Assembly (NCBI RefSeq): GCF_018863235.1
Contig: NZ_JAHKRS010000004.1
Coordinates: 124,001-188,000 of the forward strand
Direction: 5' to 3'
Origin: Pseudomaricurvus albidus
GTDB lineage: Bacteria; Pseudomonadota; Gammaproteobacteria; Pseudomonadales; Cellvibrionaceae
Length of the DNA stretch: 64,000 nucleotides
Shown here: positions 9,379-18,898 of the stretch, piece by piece
How the letters are laid out: the number at the start of each line of letters is the position of its first letter
How positions within the stretch are numbered: the first letter of the stretch is position 1
Notes under the pieces: generated by a model
The model's input: the letters and a program-made list of their open reading frames with translations, nothing else
Told to the model about the DNA's origin: nothing
The model's database searches: none
Translations under genes and position numbers: made by a program

Positions 9379-10050
9379 GTGGTTTTTGCTTCTGTGAGTT
9401 CACCACTTTTCTGGTTGCCTGCCGTTGTGATCAGCGTGGTGGCCCTTGGCTGGGCTGTTGCTGTGGCACCCTGGCGACAGTTGTTGGCGAAAAGTTATCG
9501 TCAACATGCCTTTTGGGCAGCTGTGCTTGGGTTGGGGCTGTTTTGGCAATTGAAAGTCGACATCATGCAGGTGATGGGACTTCACCCACTGCTGATGATG
9601 TCGGTGGTGATGATTTTTGGTTGCGCTTTAGGGATATGTGTCGGGGCTTTGGCCTTGTTGGTTGGAATGTTATTTCACTCCGAGCCCTGGTCCATGCTGG
9701 CGCTACAGTTTTGTCTGGATGTGTTGGTGCCGGGATTGGTGGCTGCAGGCGTGCTTAACTTGATCGAGCGGTTACCGTTTCGGAATCTGTTTGTATACAT
9801 GCTGGGGGGCGGTTTTTTTGGGGGTATGCTGACGGTGCAGGGTATGGCAGCAGCCAGCTGGTTTTACGTATGGTTGCTGGGGCCTGAGCCATTGTTGGTG
9901 ATTGTTTCAGACCACTATTACCTGACCTTGCTGATGATGTTCCCCGAAGGGTTTATGAACGGTGCGCTGATGAGCACCCTGACCGTATTGGCCCCGGATC
10001 TGGTGAAAACCTACGATGATCATCAATATCTGGATGATGATCATCGCTGA
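9379..10050 (+). CDS. CbiM-like (ECF-type) integral membrane permease, orphan
   Basis: Seen: about six hydrophobic segments over 223 residues and a C-terminal block with FPEGFMNGALMSTLTVLAP followed by a short acidic tail (DDHQYLDDDH). This block resembles the energy-coupling-factor transporter permease/CbiM family as it occurs in pseudomonads. Known: CbiM-type proteins import cobalt or nickel with CbiN/Q/O partners. No ATPase or T-component gene is adjacent, so transport is unproven. The N-terminal metal-binding MHI-type motif of true CbiM is not at the start here. GTG at 9379 follows GGGAG by 10 bases. It is convergent with the CpxA-like gene, 14 bases apart. Confidence 0.6.
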   Translation: MVFASVSSPLFWLPAVVISVVALGWAVAVAPWRQLLAKSYRQHAFWAAVLGLGLFWQLKVDIMQVMGLHPLLMMSVVMIFGCALGICVGALALLVGMLFHSEPWSMLALQFCLDVLVPGLVAAGVLNLIERLPFRNLFVYMLGGGFFGGMLTVQGMAAASWFYVWLLGPEPLLVIVSDHYYLTLLMMFPEGFMNGALMSTLTVLAPDLVKTYDDHQYLDDDHR

Positions 10051-10064
10051 TTAACGGTCAGGGC

Positions 10065-11465
10065 TCATATCTCCTCTGCGGCGGGCAGGGTAACGACTAT
10101 GGTCAGTCCCCGTGTGGGGTTGTTGAAGGCTTTGATGCTGCCGCCGTGATGTAGCACGGTTCTTTTGGCAATGGCCAGTCCCAGTCCGTATCCGCCACTC
10201 TTGCGATCCCGGGCCTCATCAGTACGGAAGAAGGGTTCAAAAATATCGTCCAGGTGCTCCTCTGCAACACCGGGTCCGCAATCACTGACAGAAATTCGCG
10301 GTTTGTTGTCAGTGCCATAGTCCAGTGTGATGGAAATCGGCGAGTCACTGACGGTATAGCGAATGGCATTGCGTATGATATTGTCGAATACGCCTACCAG
10401 AGTGTTACCGCGTGTCTGCACCAGCACTTCGGGCAGGTTGTTGGTCAAATCCAGAGTTACCTGCTTGTGTCGGGCTTCGTGCTGACATTCATCGACAATC
10501 GTGGTTACCAGACTGCTGAGTTCAACCACATCGCTCAACTCCCAGGAATCTTGCTCGGTTACCGGCAATGACAGAATGTCCGAAATCACGTCGTTCAGGT
10601 AATCTGCGGCTTCTTTGATGCGGTCGAGTTCGCCGGTAATTTCACTGTTGGCACGCTGTTGGGCAATAGCCAGAGCAACCTGCAGTCGAGCCAGAGGCGA
10701 TCTTAGCTCGTGTGACACGTCCTTAATCAGACGTTTTTGTTCGAGCATGCTTTTTTGTAGTTTGATCGCCATGTTGTCAAAAGCACGCCCCAGTTCCGCC
10801 AGTTCACCGGGGCGATCACAAAACTCTTCGGCGATGTGAATGTCCCAATTGCCTTCGGCGATCTGTTGGGTCGCATTCTTCAGTGTTTGAATATCGCGGG
10901 TAATGTAGCGAGCAAGATAGTAACAGGCCGTACCACTGATCAGGATGTCCAGTAACAGAATGTGCCAGAAATTGTGGATAAACAGTCGCCAGCCCAGGAT
11001 GTTGTTTTCCGGGGCGGCAACGACCAGACGTAATTCAGTGCCATCAGTGAGCTGAAACTGGCGGGCGTAGAAGTTTTCGTTGCCGATTTTTTTTCTGAAA
11101 AAAGGGGCTTTGGCATTTATGTGCCTGAGAAAGCGAGACACACGTTCTGGCACGTCCCGTTCGAGCAGATCCTTGCCTTGTGTGTCTATGATGTACACAT
11201 ATTGCGTCGCCCATGACGGCATGCTTTTCAGGCCGATGGTGACCTGAATCAAATCCTGATTAACTGCATCGCTGACAACTTCGCGCATCAAGCGGCCTCC
11301 AGGACCGCTGTAATGTTCTTTCTCCTGGTTGGAGAGGTGTTTGTCAGGACCGATGCTGAAAAAGTGCATGATGGCACTGGAGCCAAGCAGCATGGTAATC
11401 ATAACCAGCCAGAAGCCCAGAAAGACTTTGAAATAAACGCGACTTAATGAGAGGGGGAGCTTCAT
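10065..11465 (-). CDS. CpxA-like sensor histidine kinase
   Basis: Membrane sensor kinase, probably for envelope stress. Seen: transmembrane segment 1 at about residues 12-34, a periplasmic domain of about 125 residues, transmembrane segment 2 at about 166-186, a HAMP domain, and a DHp domain with phospho-acceptor His252 in KDVSHELRSPLARLQ. The ATPase domain shows the N box (NIIRNAIRY), G1 (DCGPGV) and G2 (GYGLGLAI). The H-box and layout match CpxA. Its start overlaps the regulator gene by 4 bases, so the two are coupled. No cpxP-like gene is next to it. Confidence 0.88.
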   Translation of the reverse strand: MKLPLSLSRVYFKVFLGFWLVMITMLLGSSAIMHFFSIGPDKHLSNQEKEHYSGPGGRLMREVVSDAVNQDLIQVTIGLKSMPSWATQYVYIIDTQGKDLLERDVPERVSRFLRHINAKAPFFRKKIGNENFYARQFQLTDGTELRLVVAAPENNILGWRLFIHNFWHILLLDILISGTACYYLARYITRDIQTLKNATQQIAEGNWDIHIAEEFCDRPGELAELGRAFDNMAIKLQKSMLEQKRLIKDVSHELRSPLARLQVALAIAQQRANSEITGELDRIKEAADYLNDVISDILSLPVTEQDSWELSDVVELSSLVTTIVDECQHEARHKQVTLDLTNNLPEVLVQTRGNTLVGVFDNIIRNAIRYTVSDSPISITLDYGTDNKPRISVSDCGPGVAEEHLDDIFEPFFRTDEARDRKSGGYGLGLAIAKRTVLHHGGSIKAFNNPTRGLTIVVTLPAAEEI

Positions 11466-12157
11466 TGGCGAACCAGCATATACCCCGCACCGCGGATATT
11501 GATGATCAGGTCCTTATTGGCACCCAGTGCAGACAGTTTTTTTCGAATATTACTGACGTGTACGTCAATACTGCGGTCGTAGGGAGTCAGCTTTCTGTTC
11601 AGGGCTTTCTCGGTGAGAATCTCTTTGCTGATGACGTCACCCGCTGAACGCATCAACAGTTCCAGTACGGTAAATTCGGCCCCGGTCAGTGTTACCGGGT
11701 TTTCCTGAAAGAAGGCCGCGTGGCTTTTGACCTGAATGAACAGATCATCCACACGGATTTCGTCGGCCATGGGAGAAGAAGGGTTTTGTTCAGCTTCGGT
11801 GGTACGTCTCAGAATGGCTCGTACACGAGCAACCAGCTCTCTTGGATTGCAGGGTTTTGGAAGGTAGTCATCTGCCCCCATTTCCAGACCGACAATACGG
11901 TCTACAGCTTCTCCTTTGGCAGTTAACATTAAAACAGGAGTACGCTTGCTGTCGCGAATCTTGCGCAACGCGTCCAGACCGTTCATGACCGGCATCATGA
12001 CATCAAGCACAATGACATCATAATCGTGTTGCAGGGCCTGTTTGACCCCCTCGCTGCCATCGTGGGCGAGGGTGACGTGAAAGCCTTCTGTCTGGAGGTA
12101 TTCTTTCAGCAGAAGGCATAGCTCCTGATCATCATCAACAAGCAGTAAATTACTCAT
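11462..12157 (-). CDS. CpxR-like response regulator (OmpR family)
   Basis: DNA-binding partner of the kinase that follows it. Seen: a receiver domain with acidic pocket DDD (residues 8-10), phospho-acceptor Asp52 (VLDVMMPVMNG), and Lys in VLMLTAKGE. A C-terminal winged helix follows (about 135-229), with a typical DVHVSNIRKKL recognition region. Length is 231 residues. It is transcribed away from fldB, and the regulator-then-kinase order is standard. Possible autoregulation: GTAAA-type half-sites occur in the upstream spacer, but none is a clean tandem CpxR box. Confidence 0.9.
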   Translation of the reverse strand: MSNLLLVDDDQELCLLLKEYLQTEGFHVTLAHDGSEGVKQALQHDYDVIVLDVMMPVMNGLDALRKIRDSKRTPVLMLTAKGEAVDRIVGLEMGADDYLPKPCNPRELVARVRAILRRTTEAEQNPSSPMADEIRVDDLFIQVKSHAAFFQENPVTLTGAEFTVLELLMRSAGDVISKEILTEKALNRKLTPYDRSIDVHVSNIRKKLSALGANKDLIINIRGAGYMLVRQ

Positions 12158-12463
12158 AGGGTAGCTTCTTTAAAGTCCTGTGCCGTAAAGATCGGTTTTT
12201 ATGTCTGGTCAATCCTGTAGCCAAGTTTACACGGGGCTGATTGTCTGTATATGTCGGTATTTCAATACCAGTCGAGAAGTTTGCATTACTGGGGTTTAGC
12301 TGTCACGGCATTCATTTAACGATAACCTTTCTTAACTCTGTCGGTCGCGCAGGGTGGGTTTCCAGTGCCTGGGGCAGGGCAGCGGTGAAACCCGGTTGCG
12401 CAGTGGTGATATAACTGGGAAAATCCCAGCCCCGATAGAAATATTAGAGTTAGAGGAAGTTCT
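12158..12463. promoter_or_regulatory. Divergent spacer between cpxR-like gene and fldB
   Basis: 306 bases without a gene. It must contain both divergent promoters. On the + strand, GTAAA-GATCG-GTTTT (around 12187) is a partial match to the CpxR box GTAAA-N5-GTAAA. On the - strand, GTTAA-GAAAG-GTTAT (around 12317-12332) is another partial match. Neither is convincing alone. Confidence 0.35.
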
Positions 12464-13006
12464 GTGGCAGTAATTGGTCTGTTTTTCGGCAGTGATGAAG
12501 GCAACACAGAAAATGTGGCCCAGCGTATTCAGCAGCGCTTGGGCGAGGATGCCGTGGATATTCACGATATTGCCGATGTTACCCAGTTGGAATTTGACGA
12601 TTATGACAAGATTCTGCTGGGCATCCCTACCTGGGATTTTGGCCAGATTCAGTCTGACTGGGAAGAGTTCTGGGAAGATATCAGTGCTGTCGACTTTACC
12701 GGCAAGACTGTTGCTCTTTTTGGGTTGGGTGATCAGTTTGGTTACGGCGATTACTTTCTGGATGCCATGGGCATGCTGCATGACGTTATCGTCGAAAATG
12801 GCGCCAAAATTGTAGGCCATTGGCCTGTTACGGGTTATGAATTTGATGAGTCCAAAGCCTTAACGGCAGATCGAAAGGCCTTTGTGGGTCTGGCAATCGA
12901 CGAAGATCAACAGGAAGAATTAACCTCCCAGCGCCTTAATGAGTGGTGTCAGCAGGTGGTTCGTGAAATGGGATTGGATCTTGATGTAGAGTTGCTTGAC
13001 GATTGA
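12464..13006 (+). CDS. fldB: Long-chain flavodoxin FldB
   Basis: FMN-binding low-potential electron carrier. Seen: the phosphate-binding loop GSDEGNTENVA near residues 9-19, the isoalloxazine contacts around GIPTWDFGQIQSDWE, and GLGDQFGYGDYFLDAMGMLHD. The C-terminal half matches FldB more than FldA (HWPVTGYEFDESKAL, then WCQQVVREM). Length is 180 residues. The start is GTG at 12464 with AGAGGAAG just upstream. A strong bidirectional terminator follows at 13026-13063. Confidence 0.93.
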   Translation: MAVIGLFFGSDEGNTENVAQRIQQRLGEDAVDIHDIADVTQLEFDDYDKILLGIPTWDFGQIQSDWEEFWEDISAVDFTGKTVALFGLGDQFGYGDYFLDAMGMLHDVIVENGAKIVGHWPVTGYEFDESKALTADRKAFVGLAIDEDQQEELTSQRLNEWCQQVVREMGLDLDVELLDD

Positions 13007-13025
13007 TGCGATCGGATGGAACGAC

Positions 13026-13063
13026 CCATAAAAAAAGCCGCTATTGAGCGGCTTTTTTTATGG
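13026..13063. terminator. Bidirectional intrinsic terminator between fldB and cmoB
   Basis: A perfect 17-bp inverted repeat (CCATAAAAAAAGCCGCT and its complement) around the loop ATTG. The A-run on one side and T-run on the other provide a U-tract in both directions. It serves fldB (+) and cmoB (-), which converge here. Confidence 0.95.
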
Positions 13064-13086
13064 AGGCGCATGGCGCTTCACCGGAA

Positions 13087-14076
13087 TTATCGCGGGGCTT
13101 CAGCGACAATCACTGCTCGCAGTGGCGCTGGGTGTCCTTCGGCGGTTAATGAAGAGTCCTGTGGATCCAGAAACTCGGGCAGTGAATGGAACCGCATCCA
13201 GTCTGTAGAGCGTTGCTCTTCAGTGGAGGTTTGATTGATATCGACCACTCTGGGGTTTTGGTAACCACACTTGCGCATCCACGAGATGAGTGTATCGCAG
13301 CTGGGCAGAAACCAGACATTATTCATTTTGGCGTATCGGCCTTCGGGGACAAGTACCTCACCCAGCTTGCCGTCAATCACCAGTGTTTCCAGTACAACCT
13401 GTCCACCCGGGCGCAGAGTCGATTTCAGTTCGCGCAGATGATCCATGGGAGAGCGGCGGTGATAGAGAACACCCATTGAAAACGTGGTATCAAAAGCCTG
13501 TAAATTGGGGGGGACAGCTTCAATGCCGACGGGCAATAAATCGACGGGTGCCGAGCCGATGAAGTGTTTGAGCATATGAAACTGCACGACAAAGCGAGGT
13601 GACGGGTCGATGCCGATGACTCTGTTTGCACCTTCCCCCAGCATTCGCCAGCAGTGGTAACCGTTTCCGCAGCCGACATCCAGAATGGTACGGTTCTCCA
13701 GGGGTGCCAGATGGGGCAATACGCGATTCCATTTCCAGTCTGAATGCCATTCTGTATCGATGTAGGTACCGTGAATCTGGTAAGGGCCCTTACGCCAGGG
13801 GATCAGTTCGGCCAGTGCATCGTGTATGCGGGATTCGGTCTCAGCGTCCAGAGCAGCTGAAGAAGAAAGCTCAACGGCGTCTCGCAAATTAATTACATCG
13901 GTTGTCACATCCGGAAGCTTGTCGAGAGCTTCCAGCCACATGGGCAGATCACCAAAGCGGTCGCTGCAAAGACCTTCTTCAATTTGTTGGGGCAGCTGAG
14001 CTAACCACGGCTCAAGCCTGGTGCCTTCCAGTGAGCGCAGCAGCTCGCTGTAGTCAATACGAGGATGAATTTTCAT
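13087..14076 (-). CDS. cmoB: tRNA U34 carboxymethyltransferase CmoB
   Basis: Uses carboxy-SAM to convert 5-hydroxyuridine at wobble position 34 to cmo5U. Seen: the SAM-type motif ILDVGCGNGYHCWRMLGEGA, preceded by the substrate-facing block KGPYQIHGTYIDTEWHSDWK. MGVLYHRRSPMDHL follows in the methyltransferase fold. The length of 329 residues is typical (323 in E. coli). It lies 22 bases downstream of cmoA in the same orientation, the normal cmoAB operon. Confidence 0.97.
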   Translation of the reverse strand: MKIHPRIDYSELLRSLEGTRLEPWLAQLPQQIEEGLCSDRFGDLPMWLEALDKLPDVTTDVINLRDAVELSSSAALDAETESRIHDALAELIPWRKGPYQIHGTYIDTEWHSDWKWNRVLPHLAPLENRTILDVGCGNGYHCWRMLGEGANRVIGIDPSPRFVVQFHMLKHFIGSAPVDLLPVGIEAVPPNLQAFDTTFSMGVLYHRRSPMDHLRELKSTLRPGGQVVLETLVIDGKLGEVLVPEGRYAKMNNVWFLPSCDTLISWMRKCGYQNPRVVDINQTSTEEQRSTDWMRFHSLPEFLDPQDSSLTAEGHPAPLRAVIVAEAPR

Positions 14077-14098
14077 AAAAGGGATATCGGGTGAATGG

Positions 14099-14860
14099 CT
14101 ATTTGATAGCGATCATTGAAGCAAAATTGAAACACTGGAACCACACATCGCAGCTGAGAAAGCCGACTTTCTTCATGCGCTGGCGGTGAGTGTCGAGAGT
14201 TTCCGGGATCAGCACATTTTCCAGTGCTGTACGCTTTTGGGCAATTTCAAGGTCGCTATAGCCGTTGGCTCGTTTGAAATTGTGATACAGGTCGATCATC
14301 AACTGGTCATGTTGCTGATCCTGAAAAACGACCTTTTCCGACAAGATCAGCACACCGCCAGGGTTAAGGCCATCGTAAATACGCTGCAGTATGCGGTCAC
14401 GTCTGTCAGGATTGATGAATTGCAGGGTAAAGTTAAGCACTACCACCGAGGCGTTCTCGATCTTAACATTCTCCAGATCATCGCAGATCAGTGTCACCGG
14501 CACCTCGCCGCAATCTGCGTCAAAAACGTCCTGGCAGCGTTCAATCATCGCCTGGGAATTATCAACACCAATGATTTGGCAGTCAGCTGCCTGAATACGG
14601 TGTCGCATCGCCAGACTGGCAGCGCCCAGGGAGCAGCCCAGATCGTAACAGCGGCTGCCACTGGTGGCGTATTGTTCAGCCAAAGTCCCAATCATGGTGA
14701 TGATGGTGGCATAGCCTGGTACCGAGCGTTTGATCATGTCAGGAAAGACATTCACTACGTTTTGATCAAAACTGAACCCGGCTACATGGCCCAGAGGATT
14801 CGCGTAGATGTTATCGGAATCGGAGGCGTGTACGGGCTTTGCGGGTGGCTGATCTGACAT
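14099..14860 (-). CDS. cmoA: Carboxy-S-adenosyl-L-methionine synthase CmoA
   Basis: Makes carboxy-SAM from SAM and prephenate for CmoB. Seen: [20 protein letters not shown], the SAM-binding [15 protein letters not shown], and [15 protein letters not shown], all typical of CmoA. The 253 residues compare with 247 in E. coli. First gene of the cmoAB operon. Its promoter must lie in the 14861-15232 spacer. Confidence 0.97.
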   Translation of the reverse strand: MSDQPPAKPVHASDSDNIYANPLGHVAGFSFDQNVVNVFPDMIKRSVPGYATIITMIGTLAEQYATSGSRCYDLGCSLGAASLAMRHRIQAADCQIIGVDNSQAMIERCQDVFDADCGEVPVTLICDDLENVKIENASVVVLNFTLQFINPDRRDRILQRIYDGLNPGGVLILSEKVVFQDQQHDQLMIDLYHNFKRANGYSDLEIAQKRTALENVLIPETLDTHRQRMKKVGFLSCDVWFQCFNFASMIAIK

Positions 14861-15232
14861 ATCGGGTATCTGGTTTGAAAGCGAGCTGTGTGGGTGGGAT
14901 CAAATGTAATTTTATAACGCGGGGAGGGGCGCGAACAAGCTAATGGCGTCAGCTAATGGGGTTTAAGTGCCATCGCTGAGGTGTTCTTGCTGCATTATAA
15001 ATTGAACTCTCAAGGATATCGGAAGATTTTGGTGTCAGCAGCTTGCAACAGATGAAATGATATGGATTATTATTTGCAACTGGTCGCTGATGAAAAAGGA
15101 GGTTACCCGTGTGTCCAAGATTGTCTTTCAGACTGGGTCTGAAAATGGGGGACAGGTGGGATATAGTGTCACCCTATAGCATCCGGTGAATTCCATCGGA
15201 TAACAATTGTGATGATTCAGAATAAGTGATTT
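14861..15232. other. Spacer between cmoA and arfB with a strong ribosome site
   Basis: 372 bases. It carries the cmoA promoter region (-) and the arfB leader (+). AAGGAGG at 15096-15102 is a perfect Shine-Dalgarno sequence pointing at a short reading frame (listed separately). ATCCG/CGGAT at 15181-15201 form a small inverted repeat centred on GAATTC. No RNA gene recognised. Confidence 0.45.
15111..15179 (+). CDS. Possible 22-codon leader ORF upstream of arfB
   Basis: GTG at 15111 lies 8 bases after a perfect AAGGAGG and opens a 22-codon frame ending in TAG at 15177-15179. An overlapping GTG at 15109 gives a 26-codon alternative frame. It sits 53 bases before arfB. No family recognised. A leader peptide or a small protein are both possible, as is chance. 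The only support is the unusually strong ribosome site. Confidence 0.3.
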   Translation: MSKIVFQTGSENGGQVGYSVTL

Positions 15233-15643
15233 ATGAAAGTATCGAACAATGTGGAAATCCCCGATCATGAAATCGAGTGGACAGCCATTCGTGCTCAGGG
15301 AGCCGGCGGCCAGAATGTCAATAAGGTCTCTTCTGCTGTGCACTTGCGATTTGATGTGAAGGCATCCTCGTTGCCTGATTTTTATAAAGAGCGCTTGTTG
15401 CGGTGGTCGGATAGCCGAATTACCAGTGATGGTGTGGTCGTGATTAAGGCTCAGCAACACAGAACGCAGGAAAAAAATCGATTGGATGCCCTTGAGCGTC
15501 TTAAGGCATTAATTCTTGCCGCTACGGTAGTACACAAGACCCGCAAGGCAACCAGACCGTCTAAAAATTCGCAGAAGAAGCGAATGGATAAAAAAACTCA
15601 GCGTGGCCAGGTGAAAAAGATGCGGGGTAAAGTCGATCTTTAG
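15233..15643 (+). CDS. arfB: Alternative ribosome-rescue factor ArfB (YaeJ/ICT1 family)
   Basis: Hydrolyses peptidyl-tRNA on ribosomes stalled at the 3' end of a truncated mRNA. Seen: the GGQ motif at residues 25-27 (AQGAGGQNVNKVSSAVHLRF) and a lysine/arginine-rich C-terminal tail (residues about 105-136, KKRMDKKTQRGQVKKMRGK) that in the family enters the empty mRNA channel. The 136-residue length is typical, and the codon-recognition domain of normal release factors is absent. ATG at 15233 has only a weak ribosome site of its own, in contrast to the strong one 130 bases upstream. Confidence 0.95.
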   Translation: MKVSNNVEIPDHEIEWTAIRAQGAGGQNVNKVSSAVHLRFDVKASSLPDFYKERLLRWSDSRITSDGVVVIKAQQHRTQEKNRLDALERLKALILAATVVHKTRKATRPSKNSQKKRMDKKTQRGQVKKMRGKVDL

Positions 15644-15692
15644 CGACCAGCTATGTCGTGATGGCAATGCGTGATTAGAAGGGGATCATGCT

Positions 15693-15726
15693 GGTGAACG
15701 ACAGGTTCAATACTGTGTCGTTCACC
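15693..15726. terminator. Stem-loop between convergent arfB and RND pump gene
   Basis: Perfect 11-bp inverted repeat GGTGAACGACA/TGTCGTTCACC with a 12-base loop, located between two convergent genes. Neither side has a clear U-tract, so termination is inferred from position. Confidence 0.5.
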
Positions 15727-15736
15727 ACCGGCAAAA

Positions 15737-18700
15737 CTAGCTTTTCAGGGCTTCTGCTTGAGCATCCTCTTCTCGTTGCCTTGGAAAGAACTTTTCCGAT
15801 ATTTCCATCACCGCCACATAAAACAGCGGGATAAAGAAAATTGCCAGGAAGGTTGCACTCAGCATCCCGCCGACCACCCCGGTTCCTATCGCGTGTTGAC
15901 TGCCTTGACCCGCACCGCTGGCCAGGGCCATTGGTAGCACGCCGAAAGTAAATGCCAGAGAGGTCATGATAATAGGGCGAAGTCGCTGACGGGCAGCTTC
16001 AATGGCGGCCTCTTTCAGCGGGCGACCTTCTTCTTCGTACAGTGCGCGTGCAAACTCTACAATCAAAATGGCATTTTTAGCCGCCAGGCCGATTGTGGTC
16101 AGCAGGCCCACCTGAAAGAAGATATCATTGCTCAGTCCGCGGGCGAGAGTCGCAATGACTGCCCCCAAAATACCGAGCGGAACAACCAGCATCACGGCGA
16201 ACGGGATCGACCAGCTTTCGTAAAGTGCCGCAAGACACAGGAATACGACCAGTAGTGACAGCGCATAGAGCATTGTGGTCATATCTCCGGTCATGCGCTC
16301 TTCATAGCTGATGCCGGTGTACTCCATCCCAATGCCCTGAGGTAATGAACGGGCAGCATCTTCAAAAGCATCCATAACATCACTGGTGGTGAATCCCGGG
16401 GCTGGATCGCCTTGTATTTCCAGGGCTGGCACACCGTTGTACCGTGCCAGCTGGTTGGGGCCGTAACTCCAGCGACCGTGGCTGAATGCGGAAAAAGGAA
16501 CCATTTCGCCGTTGTTGTTACGCACAAACCATTTTGTTAAATCCTCAGGGGCCAGGCGAGAGTCGTCATTACCTTGAATGTAAACGCGTTTAACGCGGCC
16601 TTGATCGATAAAATCATTGACGTACTGAGATGCCCAGGCTGCGGACATGGTGTTGTTGATGTCGGACAGACTGACCTGATAAGCGGATGCCTTCTCGTCA
16701 TCAATAATGATCTGGTATTGTGGTGAGTCTTTCATGCCCTTATTGGAAACCCAGCTTACTCTAGGGTCGCTCATGGCTGTCTCAATAAAGTTCCGCATGC
16801 CAGCCTGCATCGCGTCATGGCCAAGACCTGCACGATCTTGAAGAAACACATTCACACCGGTGGCATTGCCCATTTCCATAATGGCAGGGGGGGCAAACGC
16901 AATGACCATACCACTTTTAATTTGTTGGAAGCTGCCCATTAGCCGCTCTGTAACACTGAAGATATCGGTATCTTTTCCTTCCCGCTCACTCCAGGGTTTC
17001 AGCTGTACAAAGGCCATACCTTGCGTTTGACCGCGGCCGAAAAAGTTAAAACCGTTTACGGTAAACACGGAGTTAACGACACCGGACTCGTCATTTAACA
17101 GAATCTCGCGGGCTTGTGTGAGCGTGTCTTCAGTAGCTTCTGCGCTGGCATTGGCAGGCATTTGCACCATCACGTACAGTGTGCCCTGATCTTCGTCGGC
17201 AATGTAGGCACCCGGGAGTTTGGAGAACAGCAACCCAAGCCCGATTACCAATACTGCAAACGCAAGCAGATAACGGCGAGGTCGTTTCAGAATACCTGCC
17301 ACACTGCGTTCGTAACGATTGGTGTTACGCTCAAAGGTGCGATTAAACCATCCGAAAAAGCCTTTCTTTTCATGGTGACCTTTTTTGCTGGGGCGTAAAA
17401 GCATGGCACAGAGTGCAGGTGTAAAGATTAACGCGACAAGTACGGACAGAGCCATGGCTGCAACGATAGTGACCGAGAACTGACGGTAAATGACCCCGGC
17501 AGAGCCGCCAAAGAACGCCATGGGAATAAAAACGGCCGACAGTACCAGACCGATACCCACAAGGGCGCCCTGGATCTGTCCCATTGACTTGCGGGTGGCT
17601 TCTCTGGCCGACAAGCCTTCTTCTTCCATCACGCGTTCGACGTTTTCCACCACCACAATCGCGTCGTCCACCAGTAACCCAATAGCGAGCACCATCGCGT
17701 ACATGGTCAACACGTTAATGTTAAAGCCGAGTGTGTACAGAAGTCCCAGCGTACCCAGCAGTACAACGGGAACGGCAAGCGTTGGAATCAAGGTGGCACG
17801 CAGGTTCTGCAAGAACAGGTACATCACCAAAAATACCAGGATAAACGCCTCAATCAGAGTCTGGATCACTGACTCGATAGAGGCCCGTACCACTGGAGCT
17901 GTCTCGTAAGGGTAAACGGCTTTAACGCCTGCAGGAAAGAAGGGAGCCAATTCGTCGAGTTGCTTTTTAACCCGGTCTACGGTTTCCAGCACGTTGCCAC
18001 CTGTAGCCAGACGCAGAGCCATGGCCGCGGCGGGTTTGCCGTTGTATTTGGACGTGATGGAGAAGTTTTCACTGCCCAGCTCAACTTCGGCGACGTCGCT
18101 GAGCTTTACCTGAGACCCGTCTGCCTGAACTTTCAGCAATATATTTTCAAAATCTTCGGGTGTTTGCAGACGTGTTTTGCCGATGACGGTCGCGTTCAGT
18201 TGAACCCCTTTACGTGCCGGCAAGCCACCAATCTGGCCGGCAGAGATCTGTACGTTCTGCGCCCGAATAGCCGCTGATACATCGCTGGGTGTCAGCTGAT
18301 AGCTGAGCAGTTTGCCCGGATCCAGCCAGATCCGCATGGCATACTGAGAGCCAAACAGGGTGAAATCACCCACACCGGAAACGCGGGAAATCGGGTCTTT
18401 CAAATTGGAGGCAATGTAGTTACCCAGGTCGAAATTGGAAAGTTTTCCGCTTTCATCGATTAGAGCAACCACCAGCATGAAATTGCGTTGATATTTCGCA
18501 ACCCGAATTCCCTGACGTTGAACTTCTTCTGGCAACAGAGGAGTGGCCAATTGCAGTTTGTTCTGAATGTGAACCTGGGCGATATCCGGGTTGGTACCCT
18601 GTTCAAAGGTGACCAGTATCTGCATGCTGCCATCTGCCTGACTGGTAGACGACATGAAGCGCAGACCGTCCAGGCCATTCAACTGCTGCTCAATAACCTG

Positions 18701-18886
18701 GACCACGGTATCTTGCACCGTTTCGGCTGAGGCGCCGGGGTAGGTGACACTGATCGAGATTGCTGGCGGAGCAATATTGGGATAGTGGCTGACTGGCAGG
18801 TTTTTTACAGCCAGTGCTCCAGCCAGCATGGTAATAATGGCTAGTACCCATGCGAAGATCGGGCGGTCAATAAAAAAGCTCGACAC
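15737..18886 (-). CDS. RND efflux transporter, AcrB/HAE1 family
   Basis: Proton-driven inner-membrane pump subunit for hydrophobic or amphiphilic compounds. Seen: 1049 residues, an N-terminal helix ([23 protein letters not shown]), twelve predicted membrane helices, and two large periplasmic loops. The TM4 proton relay pair is visible in [16 protein letters not shown]. The TM10 lysine is visible in [16 protein letters not shown]. It lies 12 bases downstream of its membrane-fusion partner. No TolC/OprM-type outer-membrane gene follows, so the channel must be encoded elsewhere. Substrate cannot be told from sequence. Confidence 0.95.
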   Translation of the reverse strand: MSSFFIDRPIFAWVLAIITMLAGALAVKNLPVSHYPNIAPPAISISVTYPGASAETVQDTVVQVIEQQLNGLDGLRFMSSTSQADGSMQILVTFEQGTNPDIAQVHIQNKLQLATPLLPEEVQRQGIRVAKYQRNFMLVVALIDESGKLSNFDLGNYIASNLKDPISRVSGVGDFTLFGSQYAMRIWLDPGKLLSYQLTPSDVSAAIRAQNVQISAGQIGGLPARKGVQLNATVIGKTRLQTPEDFENILLKVQADGSQVKLSDVAEVELGSENFSITSKYNGKPAAAMALRLATGGNVLETVDRVKKQLDELAPFFPAGVKAVYPYETAPVVRASIESVIQTLIEAFILVFLVMYLFLQNLRATLIPTLAVPVVLLGTLGLLYTLGFNINVLTMYAMVLAIGLLVDDAIVVVENVERVMEEEGLSAREATRKSMGQIQGALVGIGLVLSAVFIPMAFFGGSAGVIYRQFSVTIVAAMALSVLVALIFTPALCAMLLRPSKKGHHEKKGFFGWFNRTFERNTNRYERSVAGILKRPRRYLLAFAVLVIGLGLLFSKLPGAYIADEDQGTLYVMVQMPANASAEATEDTLTQAREILLNDESGVVNSVFTVNGFNFFGRGQTQGMAFVQLKPWSEREGKDTDIFSVTERLMGSFQQIKSGMVIAFAPPAIMEMGNATGVNVFLQDRAGLGHDAMQAGMRNFIETAMSDPRVSWVSNKGMKDSPQYQIIIDDEKASAYQVSLSDINNTMSAAWASQYVNDFIDQGRVKRVYIQGNDDSRLAPEDLTKWFVRNNNGEMVPFSAFSHGRWSYGPNQLARYNGVPALEIQGDPAPGFTTSDVMDAFEDAARSLPQGIGMEYTGISYEERMTGDMTTMLYALSLLVVFLCLAALYESWSIPFAVMLVVPLGILGAVIATLARGLSNDIFFQVGLLTTIGLAAKNAILIVEFARALYEEEGRPLKEAAIEAARQRLRPIIMTSLAFTFGVLPMALASGAGQGSQHAIGTGVVGGMLSATFLAIFFIPLFYVAVMEISEKFFPRQREEDAQAEALKS

Positions 18887-18898
18887 GATTCAGGCTCC

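Noticed and set aside
9252-9758. 168-codon frame overlapping the CbiM-like gene
   Set aside because: Out of frame with the membrane protein; rich in Cys, Gly and Trp from a codon shadow.
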